Source: a virus
Length of the DNA stretch: 36,512 nucleotides
Virus record (IMG/VR): IMGVR_UViG_3300043469_001905
Location: 1-36,512 of that record
Direction: 5' to 3' (one strand)
The notes beneath the pieces were generated by a model. The model saw only the letters and a program-made list of their open reading frames with translations, did not search any database and had not been told where the DNA came from. The translations under genes and the position numbers were made by a program. Position 1 is the stretch's first letter, and each line of letters starts with the position of its first letter. Shown piece by piece: positions 25,416-31,984 of this stretch.

Positions 25416-25594
25416 TTATGACAGTTCCTGTAAAAACTTTAGATACCTTTGATGAATTGGAAATGGAAGCAAGGGTGTGTGTATTCTGTGATGAATTAAC
25501 AAATACTTTCTATTGTTCAAAGTGTGAAGAGTACAAAGGACTCATGACCATTACAGAATGGGAAAAATATACGGGAGAGGTGTGGGAGGAATAA
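25412..25594 (+). CDS. Small zinc-finger-like protein
   Basis: 60 residues from ATG 25412, overlapping the previous stop and following GGGAGG. CVFCDELTNTFYCSKCEEYKGL is a C-x-x-C...C-x-x-C site. Last gene before a 380-bp AT-rich gap. Unknown function. Confidence 0.62.
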   Translation: MIMTVPVKTLDTFDELEMEARVCVFCDELTNTFYCSKCEEYKGLMTITEWEKYTGEVWEE

Positions 25595-25976
25595 CCTCCC
25601 CACTTCCCCTTATGGGCGCACTAATAAAAACTTGACAAGTTCTCAAATTTCCGCATCGTACACATTCGCAAAATATTAAAATTTGTTCAAAATTGGAAAA
25701 TGCCCTATAGCTCATATAAAAAATTATTAAAATCGGGTAGATATTGGAATATAACATTTTGATAACGAGGGTATAAAGTATCACATAGGATACATAAAGA
25801 CAGCTAATGTTGCTTATATGCTACATAAACTATAAAAATCGGGGTATAGGTATAATAAACCAATGATCATTCTCTGGATACTTATCACATACATTATATA
25901 TAGATCATATACATCATAAGTCGGGGGTATAAAATTCTCTGGTCCATAGCTGCGAAGCAGCTGATATGATTAATTT
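25595..25976 (+). other. AT-rich intergenic region with short repeats
   Basis: No protein gene is supported. The motif TCGGG(GG)TATA recurs: TCGGGTAGATA at 25733, CGAGGGTATAAA at 25766, TCGGGGTATA at 25839 and TCGGGGGTATAA at 25921. AGCTGC-GAA-GCAGCT (25948-25962) is a very stable mini-hairpin. AT-rich DNA with iteron-like repeats would fit a replication origin or regulatory array; this is inference. Confidence 0.45.
25962..25970 (+). promoter_or_regulatory. Extended -10 of a leaderless gene
   Basis: TGATATGAT directly after the GCGAAGC hairpin; six bases (TAATTT) then ATG 25977. Confidence 0.6.
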
Positions 25977-26165
25977 ATGATTGCATATACAAATCCTCCT
26001 TCAGAATCAAAAGCCTGGGAAACATATTGGCGAAATAGAATAGCTGAAGAAATTTCGCTCGAAAGAAAAAGCTATGAAGATAATGGGATCAAAGACGAGT
26101 ATAGTGTTCAGATGAACATATTCTCGCTATGTGAATCCATAGCTAGGAAGAGATGGGAAGGGTGA
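25977..26165 (+). CDS. YWR-family small protein, leaderless
   Basis: 62 residues. PPSESKAWETYWRNRIAEEISLERKSYEDNGIKDEYS...SLCESIARKRWEG contains the YWRxRIAEEI motif of the proteins at 11840 and 13717, with a helical amphipathic tail and no Cys pair. Unknown function. Confidence 0.65.
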   Translation: MIAYTNPPSESKAWETYWRNRIAEEISLERKSYEDNGIKDEYSVQMNIFSLCESIARKRWEG

Positions 26166-26207
26166 GTACTATTTGCGCCGCCGCCGAAATTTTTTTTCGA
26201 AATGATG

Positions 26208-26213
26208 TATAAT
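26208..26213 (+). promoter_or_regulatory. -10 box of the endolysin gene
   Basis: TATAAT preceded directly by TG, after a GC-rich GCCGCCGCC tract and a T run. AAAAGGAG lies 14 bases downstream of the expected start of transcription. Confidence 0.45.
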
Positions 26214-26243
26214 TTTAATATATCTTAAAAGGAGATGAAATAT

Positions 26244-26771
26244 ATGGGAGCATCACTTAATGGTTGGGCCACAATTAAAAGCGCCAACGACCCACGACTC
26301 AAGACAATGAAGATTCCAGGTACAAACCGTACTGTAAGACTGCGTAGAGGCGTTGCCCCCGTCTTTGCCGCTTTTCTAGCAGACTGGCACAAGGAAATGC
26401 CTGAGCGACTTAAGCTTGACAAGGGTCCAGTTGACTCATGGGTATATCGTGAGGCACGCACCAATACTGGCTTTAGCAATCATGCATCTGGGACAGCCGT
26501 AGACCTACGCTACGATGTTTTGAAGGCCGATGGAAGGCCCCACATGACCAAAGAAGAAATGGCGATTCTAGACCGCATTTTAGACCGATACAAGACTGCA
26601 GATGGTCATAGGATTCTTGCTAATGGTGAATGGTGGAATAAGGAAGATGGTATGCATACAGAGCTTTCCCAAGGTTGGGATCGTGGTGCAAAGCGTAATA
26701 CCACACTTAAAGATGTTAAAGAAGTACAAAAGCGTCTTAAGATTAATGACAATGGTGTAAAGCAGGCATGA
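26244..26771 (+). CDS. Peptidase M15 / VanY-type endolysin
   Basis: 175 residues. TGFSNHASGTAVDLRYD (zinc-binding H and D) and later DGMHTELSQG (catalytic E and third ligand region, here H-x-E) are the D-Ala-D-Ala carboxypeptidase/endolysin signature. It cuts peptidoglycan cross-links at lysis. ATG 26244 is nine bases from GGAG; ATG 26235 is too close. Holin candidates lie far away at 29325 and 34654, so the lysis genes are dispersed. Confidence 0.85.
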   Translation: MGASLNGWATIKSANDPRLKTMKIPGTNRTVRLRRGVAPVFAAFLADWHKEMPERLKLDKGPVDSWVYREARTNTGFSNHASGTAVDLRYDVLKADGRPHMTKEEMAILDRILDRYKTADGHRILANGEWWNKEDGMHTELSQGWDRGAKRNTTLKDVKEVQKRLKINDNGVKQA

Positions 26772-26811
26772 CAAGTCAAGCTTGTATGAGTAGCTTGAAC
26801 AGTGATATCTA

Positions 26812-27186
26812 ATGTATGAATATAAAGCTAAGGTAGTTAGAATCTTAGACGGGGATACAATGGATGTATCTATTGATCTTGGTTTTGATGTATGGGTATA
26901 TCAGCGTGTTCGTCTTATTGGTATCAATACCGCCGAAAAAAATACAGAATTAGGAAGGAAGACATTAGATTATGTGCGTGCTCTTTGTCCACTGGGTTCT
27001 TCTATTACTCTTAGATCTGAAAAAGATAAGAGAGAAAAGTTTGGTAGATATCTTGCGAAAGTTTATTTCGCAGAATCCAATGAATGCTTAAATGATATTC
27101 TTATTCAAAAGGGATTAGCTGTTGAATACTGGGGGATTGGGAAGAAGGAAGATTTTGTTCCTGATCCAACCAAACTCGTAGAGTAG
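26812..27186 (+). CDS. Thermonuclease-like (SNase) protein
   Basis: 124 residues. KVVRILDGDTMDVSIDLGFDVWVYQRVRLIGINTAEKNTELG is the staphylococcal nuclease pattern with DGDT and R-x-R-L-x-G-I-x-T-x-E; EKFGRYLAKVYF carries the second catalytic Arg. Ca-dependent cleavage of DNA or RNA is expected. It overlaps the convergent gene by 86 bases. Role could be host DNA breakdown or recombination. Confidence 0.85.
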   Translation: MYEYKAKVVRILDGDTMDVSIDLGFDVWVYQRVRLIGINTAEKNTELGRKTLDYVRALCPLGSSITLRSEKDKREKFGRYLAKVYFAESNECLNDILIQKGLAVEYWGIGKKEDFVPDPTKLVE

Positions 27187-27334
27187 GAATGCAAGGATCT
27201 CCACCCTCTACTACATATTCCTCTTCTTCTTCATCTGTCATAGGAGATGAATCATGTAAATAGCAATAGCTATCTGCGTACCCCTGGTCAAGTCCGTATT
27301 GTACCCATTCGTCAACTGTCATATGATTTGTCAT
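27101..27334 (-). CDS. Small acidic phage protein
   Basis: 77 residues. MTVDEWVQYGLDQGYADSYCYLHDSSPMTDEEEEEYVVEGGDPCIPTLRVW resembles a frequent phage mini-protein with a C-x-x-H and a DPC near the end. It starts by ATGA overlap with the thyX stop, and its 3' end runs 86 bases into the convergent nuclease gene. Confidence 0.6.
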   Translation of the reverse strand: MTNHMTVDEWVQYGLDQGYADSYCYLHDSSPMTDEEEEEYVVEGGDPCIPTLRVWLDQEQNLPSSQSPSIQQLIPFE

Positions 27335-28059
27335 CTATTTAATAACCATTCTGTCGTAGTGATAGGAAATGCATCTTTAACTTCATGAAAGATAGCATCA
27401 GCATATAATTGTATCTCTTGTTGTGCGTGTCCGTCAAGTCGTAAAGAAATAAAATGTAGAAGAGCATTTAAACTTGCGGTCCACCTCCAACGAACATACA
27501 TTGAGTATGCGGGGAGTAAAAGTCTGGCCTGCTCAGGAGCCACACCATCTGCCAAAGCCTCTAGATATAGGTCGTGTGCTTCTTTTACGAGCATCTGCAT
27601 TCTCTTTGTGTACTTAGCACCATAATATTCATTTAAAGCATCACCGCTACCCTGCTTTTTATTATCAGGAGCAGATCTCCACTCAGAAACAGAGGGTATA
27701 TAGAATTGCTCATTCTCTGTAACATATCTACGAGAAGATTCATTCCATCCCATTTGATCTTCAATATGACTAGAAGCAACGGCATGTTTGTACCATTGCC
27801 TAGCGACCATAAGCGGAGCGTATACTTCAAAAGTCATAGCACAATGTCTAAACACAGCATCATGCTTATGCTTGACAAGATAACTAATTAGCTTATGATC
27901 TTTCTCAGATAGTTCAATTGCTTCTTTATCAAAAGAAACACGGGCAGCATTAACAACATCTAAATCGCTACCCATGGTATTTACTGTACGAATATATCCA
28001 TGATCTAATACTGTTCTCACAATTATCCATTCTCTAAGTGGAGTTTTTAGGAATAACAC
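27331..28059 (-). CDS. thyX: Flavin-dependent thymidylate synthase
   Basis: 242 residues from GTG 28059, with GGAG six bases upstream. VNAARVSFDKE, FRHCAMTFEVYAPLMVARQWYKH and WNESSRRYV are the ThyX landmarks; Y-A-x-Q-A-R-L-L-L-P and R-x-x-x-W-x-A near the C-terminus bind dUMP. The usual RHR-x7-S motif reads KHA with an insertion before NESSRRY, a variant I recall from other phage ThyX. It makes dTMP from dUMP with FAD and methylene-tetrahydrofolate. Likely works with the deaminase at 3073. Confidence 0.9.
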   Translation of the reverse strand: MLFLKTPLREWIIVRTVLDHGYIRTVNTMGSDLDVVNAARVSFDKEAIELSEKDHKLISYLVKHKHDAVFRHCAMTFEVYAPLMVARQWYKHAVASSHIEDQMGWNESSRRYVTENEQFYIPSVSEWRSAPDNKKQGSGDALNEYYGAKYTKRMQMLVKEAHDLYLEALADGVAPEQARLLLPAYSMYVRWRWTASLNALLHFISLRLDGHAQQEIQLYADAIFHEVKDAFPITTTEWLLNR

Positions 28060-28073
28060 TGTTGCTCCACATG

Positions 28074-28082
28074 TGTTATGAT
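28074..28082 (+). promoter_or_regulatory. Extended -10 of the HNH gene (leaderless)
   Basis: TGTTATGAT, then six bases (TATATC) and ATG 28089. Overlaps the oppositely oriented thyX -10. Confidence 0.6.
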
Positions 28083-28089
28083 TATATCA
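28081..28089 (-). promoter_or_regulatory. Extended -10 of thyX
   Basis: Minus strand TGATATAAT. The expected transcription start is near 28074, with GGAG before GTG 28059. Shares bases with the plus-strand -10. Confidence 0.6.
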
Positions 28090-28547
28090 TGGAAGAAAAA
28101 AAGTGTCAAAGCTGTAATCAATATTTTTTACCATCATCTCGTCACAAAAATTGTCCACTATGTAGATATAAAAATTACAAAGACTCTTGTGATTGTGGAA
28201 ACAAAAAATCTCATAGGAGTTCGTTATGCATATTATGTTCTCAAAAAGGTGATCTTAATGGTAACTGGAAGGGCGGAAAGTACAAAAATAGTAAAGGGTA
28301 CATTCTTATTAAATTTCCAGAGCATCCTCGTGCTGCAAAAAGTGGATATATCTTTGAGCACCGACTTGTAATGGAAAGTATTATTGGACGATACTTATTG
28401 CCAAATGAAAACGTTCATCATAAAAATGGTATAAAGGATGATAATCGTTCAGAGAACCTTGAACTGTGGATAACTTATCAACCTAACGGGCAAAGAGCCG
28501 AAGACCTCGTTGCCTGGGCACGAGAGATCCTGTTTCTTTACTCATAG
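28089..28547 (+). CDS. HNH homing-type endonuclease with zinc fingers
   Basis: 152 residues. CQSCNQYF...CPLC and CDCGNKKSHRSSLCILC form two N-terminal zinc sites. GNWKGGKYKNSKGYILIKFPEHPRAA leads to HRLVMESIIGRYLLPNENVHHKNGIKDDNRSENLELW, the HNH core (H-H...N...N). Likely a free-standing homing endonuclease, inserted between thyX and tRNA-Arg. An extended -10 lies six bases before its ATG. Confidence 0.88.
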   Translation: MEEKKCQSCNQYFLPSSRHKNCPLCRYKNYKDSCDCGNKKSHRSSLCILCSQKGDLNGNWKGGKYKNSKGYILIKFPEHPRAAKSGYIFEHRLVMESIIGRYLLPNENVHHKNGIKDDNRSENLELWITYQPNGQRAEDLVAWAREILFLYS

Positions 28548-28559
28548 TAAAATTGTTTG

Positions 28560-28632
28560 TGCCACTACTTGGATTCGAACCAAGGTCATCAACTTTAGAA
28601 GAGTTGCGTTCTGTCCCCTGAACTATAGCGGC
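28560..28632 (-). tRNA. tRNA-Arg (TCT)
   Basis: Minus strand: acceptor GCCGCTA / TAGTGGC, anticodon loop CTTCTAA (TCT) on CAACT/AGTTG, T-arm CTTGG-TTCGAAT-CCAAG, discriminator A. No CCA encoded. Reads AGA/AGG, codons frequent in this window. Confidence 0.93.
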
Positions 28633-28653
28633 TAGGTATCAAATTGGCAAAAA

Positions 28654-28830
28654 TTATTTTGAGTCTGTTGAATAAAAACCTTTTCCTTTAAATTGAACAC
28701 CAACTCTATTAAATGTTTTGTGAAAGTTAAGACTATCACAACGAGGGCATTCTGTCAATGGGTCATTATTAATGGGTTGAAAAAACTCCATTGGACCACA
28801 ATCTGCACAGCTATATGTATATGTTGGCAT
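28654..28830 (-). CDS. FmdB-family zinc ribbon protein
   Basis: 58 residues: MPTYTYSCADCGPMEFFQPINNDPLTECPRCDSLNFHKTFNRVGVQFKGKGFYSTDSK. The MPxYxYxCxxCG start, LTxCPxC, and VGVQFKGxGFYxTD end are the FmdB signature. The family is a regulatory-type zinc ribbon of uncertain role, present in many actinobacteria and phages. GGAGGAAAG precedes ATG. Sits between two tRNAs. Confidence 0.85.
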   Translation of the reverse strand: MPTYTYSCADCGPMEFFQPINNDPLTECPRCDSLNFHKTFNRVGVQFKGKGFYSTDSK

Positions 28831-28900
28831 CTTTCCTCCTATCTAAGTATAAATGGGGCAGACAGCGGGGATGGGTGGGTGGAGTCGCTGCCTGCCCTCG

Positions 28901-28972
28901 CTGATCAGGTGGGATTCGAACCTACAGCCTACGAGTTAACAGCTCGTTGCTCTGCCGTTGAGCTACTGATCA
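28901..28972 (-). tRNA. tRNA-Asn (GTT)
   Basis: Minus strand: acceptor TGATCAG / CTGATCA, D-arm GCTCAACGGCAGAGC, anticodon loop CTGTTAA (GTT) on CGAG/CTCG, T-arm GTAGG-TTCGAAT-CCCAC, discriminator G. Confidence 0.93.
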
Positions 28973-28979
28973 ATTTTAA

Positions 28980-29198
28980 TTATGCACTTGATTGTGGTTT
29001 TGCATTAATAAATTCTCGTTCATCAATTATTTCGTATGCCCAATTATATAATGCTTCTTCGTATTTTGTAAAGTGATGACCACAAAAAATTAAGTCACCC
29101 TCAATTCCTTTTACAATAACAAAGGCTTGAGATTGACAACGATCACATCGGTCGGTAGTCTTTAGTGTTTGTTCTTTTATTTTCTCCATAGTGTTCAT
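28980..29198 (-). CDS. Small zinc-binding actinobacterial-type protein (DUF7455-like)
   Basis: 72 residues. DRCDRCQSQAFVIVKGIEGDLIFCGHHFTKYEEAL matches a short family common in actinobacteria and their phages (DRCDxC-x-AxA...LxFCxHH). Cys, Cys, Cys and His would bind zinc. It often sits near sigma factor or replication genes in hosts; role unproven. GGGAG lies four bases before ATG 29198. Confidence 0.75.
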   Translation of the reverse strand: MNTMEKIKEQTLKTTDRCDRCQSQAFVIVKGIEGDLIFCGHHFTKYEEALYNWAYEIIDEREFINAKPQSSA

Positions 29199-29227
29199 AA
29201 AACTCCCATCCTAGTAGCTATAAATAC

Positions 29228-29256
29228 ATTATACTTCATTGTTGATAACGTGTCAA
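29228..29256 (-). promoter_or_regulatory. Perfect sigma70 consensus promoter
   Basis: Minus strand TTGACA (29256-29251), exactly 17 bases, TATAAT (29233-29228). Drives the zinc protein at 28980 and possibly the tRNAs and FmdB gene behind it. Confidence 0.82.
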
Positions 29257-29268
29257 TATGCATAAAAA

Positions 29269-29297
29269 AATATGTTAAAATTAGTTTATAACATATT
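29269..29297 (+). promoter_or_regulatory. Inverted repeat, possible operator
   Basis: AATATGTTA and TAACATATT, nine bases each with 11 between, in the divergent gap ahead of the membrane protein at 29325. A -10-like TTATAAC lies within. Operator role is inference. Confidence 0.4.
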
Positions 29298-29324
29298 TGT
29301 TAAATTTAGGAGACAACTGAATAT

Positions 29325-29603
29325 ATGAATACCCCACAAATTGATGAGCTTGTACTATTCCTTGGTCAGATTTCTGGGGCAGTCATAGCAATTACAGCAG
29401 CACTGGCAATACTGCATAGAGTGTTTTTTAAAAAACTTACAGATAGATTAGATAAAATTGACAAAGAACTTCACCCAAATGGGGGGTCTAGTCTAAGAGA
29501 TGTTGCAAATAGAATAGAGAAAAACCAAGCTGCAATGCAAGGCGATATTCATGAAGTAAGAGAAAAAGTAGATGACCACATCGTTTGGCACCTCAATAAC
29601 TAA
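29325..29603 (+). CDS. Membrane protein with coiled-coil tail, holin-like
   Basis: 92 residues. One helix (about 13-33, SGAVIAITAALAILHRVFF) followed by KKLTDRLDKIDKELHPNGGSSLRDVANRIEKNQAAMQGDIHEVREKVDDH, a coiled coil containing the HPNGGSSLRD motif common in phage lysis-region proteins (DUF2746-like). It may be a holin accessory or a tail-linked membrane protein. TAGGAG upstream. Confidence 0.65.
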   Translation: MNTPQIDELVLFLGQISGAVIAITAALAILHRVFFKKLTDRLDKIDKELHPNGGSSLRDVANRIEKNQAAMQGDIHEVREKVDDHIVWHLNN

Positions 29604-29612
29604 TGTTATAAT
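29604..29612 (+). promoter_or_regulatory. Extended -10 before tail-fibre set 1
   Basis: TGTTATAAT. The transcript would start near 29619 and carry AGGAG before ATG 29647. Confidence 0.5.
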
Positions 29613-29646
29613 TTAAATAGACAAAATAAATAAATTAGGAGTGCCA

Positions 29647-29997
29647 ATGGTCCCAGGCAAATTAAATCTTGTATGTCCTCAAGGGAGCACATTTTCACGC
29701 ACACTTACCTACAAAATTGACGAAACTCCTGTAAATTTAACGGGATACAATGCTAGATTACAAATTAGAGAATTTAGTTATTCTCAAAACTTTGTTTTAG
29801 GAGTAGATAGTTCAGCGGGTTCAACAAATATTTATACTGGTGGATCAGCGGGAACAATAAATGTCTATATTCAACCAGAATTAACCAAGGACTTTGTTCC
29901 TGGCAACTATGTATATGACTTGGAAATTTATACTTCAGAAAATGTTTACAAGCTTATTCAAGGAAAGTTTACAGTGACTGCGGAGGTAACCAGATAA
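29647..29997 (+). CDS. Tail protein, beta-sandwich (LtfC/gp6-like)
   Basis: 116 residues. GKLNLVCPQGSTFSRTLTYKIDETPVNLTGYNARLQIREF...FVPGNYVYDLEIYTSENVYKLIQGKFTVTAEVTR follows the G-x-TF ... PVNLTGYxARxQIR ... YxYDLEI ... GxxxVxxEVTR pattern of small phage tail/baseplate sandwich domains. A paralogue at 31625 opens the second set. GTG 29641 is an alternative start. Stop overlaps the next start. Confidence 0.7.
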   Translation: MVPGKLNLVCPQGSTFSRTLTYKIDETPVNLTGYNARLQIREFSYSQNFVLGVDSSAGSTNIYTGGSAGTINVYIQPELTKDFVPGNYVYDLEIYTSENVYKLIQGKFTVTAEVTR

Positions 29998-30335
29998 TGC
30001 CAGACGCAAGAGTACAAGTTGTTGAATCAGCATTCCATGTTGTTGAAATAGATTCTAGTGAAATAGTTATAGAAATAGGAACAAGCGGTCCTCAAGGCCC
30101 ACAAGGTGCTGCTGGTGCTCCAGGAGAAGTACTCTACTCAGATCTATCTTATGTTCATACTCAATCAGCATCCTCTAGTACTTGGACAATAGTTCACGGG
30201 TTACCGTTTGTACCAGGAATTATTGTAGTTGATTCTGCTGGATCAGTAGTTGAAGGAGACTATTCTTACCCCGATGAAAATACAGTCATTGCGACCTTCT
30301 CTGGGGGATTTACTGGAAAGGCGTATTTATCATGA
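29997..30335 (+). CDS. Collagen-like tail protein with C-terminal head domain
   Basis: 112 residues. A short strand-rich start, then Gly-x-y repeats GTSGPQGPQGAAGAPGE (about residues 35-51), then STWTIVHGLPFVPGIIVVDSAGSVVEGDYSYPDENTVIATFSGGFTGKAYLS, a domain known at the ends of phage fibres. The collagen part suggests trimerisation. Probably links sandwich protein and fibre. Confidence 0.78.
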   Translation: MPDARVQVVESAFHVVEIDSSEIVIEIGTSGPQGPQGAAGAPGEVLYSDLSYVHTQSASSSTWTIVHGLPFVPGIIVVDSAGSVVEGDYSYPDENTVIATFSGGFTGKAYLS

Positions 30336-30356
30336 AAGAAAGGGAGGAAATAAAAA

Positions 30357-31337
30357 ATGGCTAGAAAATTTTTAACACCAATTGATTTAAATAAACTAGA
30401 ACTGCAAAATGCAGCTATTCAAAATCTTGCTACTGCACCAAACAGTCCTAATACTGGTCAAGTCTACTACGATACTGTTGAGTCACAGATTAAAGTTTGG
30501 ACTGGAGCAGCGTGGGCTAACATCGGTGGAGGGGTTTCTAACTTAGCTGGAACTGCTAATGAAATAATAGTTTCTGCTTCAGTGGGGGCAGTGACCCTAA
30601 GCCTACCAGCAACTATTAATGCTAATACCACTGGTACTGCAGCATCCCTTACTACAGCTCGTACCATTGCACTAACTGGAGATGTAACAGGAACCGTTTC
30701 TTTTGATGGTAGCGCAAGTGCATCTATGGCAACCACTATTGCAGCTAATAGCGTTGCGCTAGGAACTGACACCACTGGAAACTATATTGCTTCTCTTTCT
30801 GGAACTGCTAATGAAATTGAGGTTTCTGGATCTGGAGAAGGGGCAACAGTAACAGTTGGTCTTACAGATAACGTTTCTATCACAGGAGATCTTACTGTTG
30901 GTGGAAATCTAACAATTAGTGGATCTGCTACATATATTAATGCAGAAACTATTCAGTTAGCAGACAACACAATTGTTTTGAACTCTAATGTAACTGGATC
31001 TCCTACAGAAAACTCTGGGATTGAAGTTGAAAGAGGAACAAGCGAAAACGTTTCTGTTCTTTGGAATGAAGCAAATGATCAATGGACTCTCACTAATGAT
31101 GGAACAAATTACGGAGCAATTTCTCGTAAAGTTGCAGCAAGTGTTGGAAATGCATCAGGCACATCTTTTGCAGTTGTCCATAACTTAGGAACAAGGGACG
31201 TAACAGTTAATGTATATGACAATGCAAACTATGAGACAGTCGTAACTGATGTTGTAAGAACTGATGCAAATACGGTTACTGTTTCATTTGCAACAGCACC
31301 ATCATCAAATGCATATCGCGTTGTAGTTGTAGGATAA
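30357..31337 (+). CDS. Tail fibre 1
   Basis: 326 residues. N-terminal MARKFLTPIDLNKLELQNAAIQNLA...GQVYYDTVESQIKVWTGAAW is a particle-attachment pattern. The shaft has Thr/Ala/Gly-rich units (GDVTGTVSFDGSASASMATTIA, SVALGTDTTGNYIAS) shared almost base for base with the fibre at 34962. The C-terminus (GTSFAVVHNLGTRDVTVNVYD...TVSFATAPSSNAYRVVVVG) is a tip domain. GGGAGG before ATG. Confidence 0.85.
   Translation: MARKFLTPIDLNKLELQNAAIQNLATAPNSPNTGQVYYDTVESQIKVWTGAAWANIGGGVSNLAGTANEIIVSASVGAVTLSLPATINANTTGTAASLTTARTIALTGDVTGTVSFDGSASASMATTIAANSVALGTDTTGNYIASLSGTANEIEVSGSGEGATVTVGLTDNVSITGDLTVGGNLTISGSATYINAETIQLADNTIVLNSNVTGSPTENSGIEVERGTSENVSVLWNEANDQWTLTNDGTNYGAISRKVAASVGNASGTSFAVVHNLGTRDVTVNVYDNANYETVVTDVVRTDANTVTVSFATAPSSNAYRVVVVG
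30541..30790 (+). repeat. Tail-fibre DNA repeat, unit 1
   Basis: About 250 bases nearly identical to 35554-35804 and 36337-36512 (for example GATGTAACAGGAACCGT and the stretch before it). Substrate for recombination between fibre genes. Confidence 0.8.
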
Positions 31338-31386
31338 TTGAAGAAAGGATGGGTAAGTAAAATTACCTATTATTTCTCAGGAAGGG

Positions 31387-31392
31387 TATAAT
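31387..31392 (+). promoter_or_regulatory. -10 of a nearly leaderless gene
   Basis: TATAAT with five bases (AAGGT) before ATG 31398; no TGn extension and no clear -35. Confidence 0.5.
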
Positions 31393-31397
31393 AAGGT

Positions 31398-31604
31398 ATG
31401 GCAACAAGGCAACTGAGTAATCTTTTACTAGAAGGTGATATAAGCATCGGTGGTGCTTTTATTTTTGATGAAGAAAGCTCTATACTCTCCTCAGCAAGTG
31501 TAATGAATTATTCAGAATTAAAACAACTTGTTCCCGAAGGTTACTTATTGGCCCGACTTGGTGATAAAGTAATTAGAATTCCATATTTTTCAGCATCCCC
31601 TTGA
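31398..31604 (+). CDS. Small tail-region protein
   Basis: 68 residues (MATRQLSNLLLEGDISIGGAFIFDEESSILSSASVMNYSELKQLVPEGYLLARLGDKVIRIPYFSASP). Hydrophobic in patches but not membrane-spanning. A -10 just upstream suggests a separate transcript. Probably structural, by position. Confidence 0.6.
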   Translation: MATRQLSNLLLEGDISIGGAFIFDEESSILSSASVMNYSELKQLVPEGYLLARLGDKVIRIPYFSASP

Positions 31605-31609
31605 CAACA

Positions 31610-31618
31610 TGATATAAT
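31610..31618 (+). promoter_or_regulatory. Extended -10, leaderless, tail set 2
   Basis: TGATATAAT, six bases (TTTAAT), ATG 31625. A TTGACA lies at 31601, but too close (6 bases) to be its -35. Confidence 0.62.
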
Positions 31619-31624
31619 TTTAAT

Positions 31625-31984
31625 ATGGGATTTCCTGCAACTTTTAACATTTTATATTATCGTGGAGATACATATGAATTTGTAATTCAACCAAAAAATG
31701 CAGATGGAACAGCTTTTAATTTAACTAACTACCCTTCTGCTAGTTCAAAATTTACAGTAGCCTCCCGTGCTGGAGCTACTGATACTTTTGTATTTAATGG
31801 AGATGTATCTGTTAATAATGAAAGCTCTTATGTCGCTTGTACAATATCTAGTGAAAATGGACAATCTCTTGTTCAAGGTACATCTTATGTCTATGACGTT
31901 CAAATTAGAAGTGCATCAAGTACTTTCACTTTAGTAGCGGGAGGACTTTCAGTTACAAACGATATCAGTGGAAGAGTAACATGA
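31625..31984 (+). CDS. Tail protein, beta-sandwich, paralogue of 29647
   Basis: 119 residues. FNILYYRGDTYEFVIQPKNADGTAFNLTNYPSASSKFTVASRAG...YVYDVQIRSASSTFTLVAGGLSVTNDISGRVT parallels the 29647 protein (strand, G-D-T, FNLTNY, YxYDVQI, GxxxVxxDxxxR). Leaderless start. Stop overlaps the next start (ATGA). Confidence 0.7.
   Translation: MGFPATFNILYYRGDTYEFVIQPKNADGTAFNLTNYPSASSKFTVASRAGATDTFVFNGDVSVNNESSYVACTISSENGQSLVQGTSYVYDVQIRSASSTFTLVAGGLSVTNDISGRVT

Noticed and set aside
25551-25784. Minus-strand reading frame in the AT-rich gap
   Set aside because: No ribosome site, overlaps the end of a plus-strand gene, hydrophobic by composition only.
26225-26479. Minus-strand frame opposite the endolysin
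   Set aside because: Shadow of the VanY-type gene, whose motifs are unmistakable.
28693-29076. Plus-strand frame across the FmdB gene and tRNA-Asn
   Set aside because: It covers a tRNA and the opposite strand of a clear zinc-ribbon gene.
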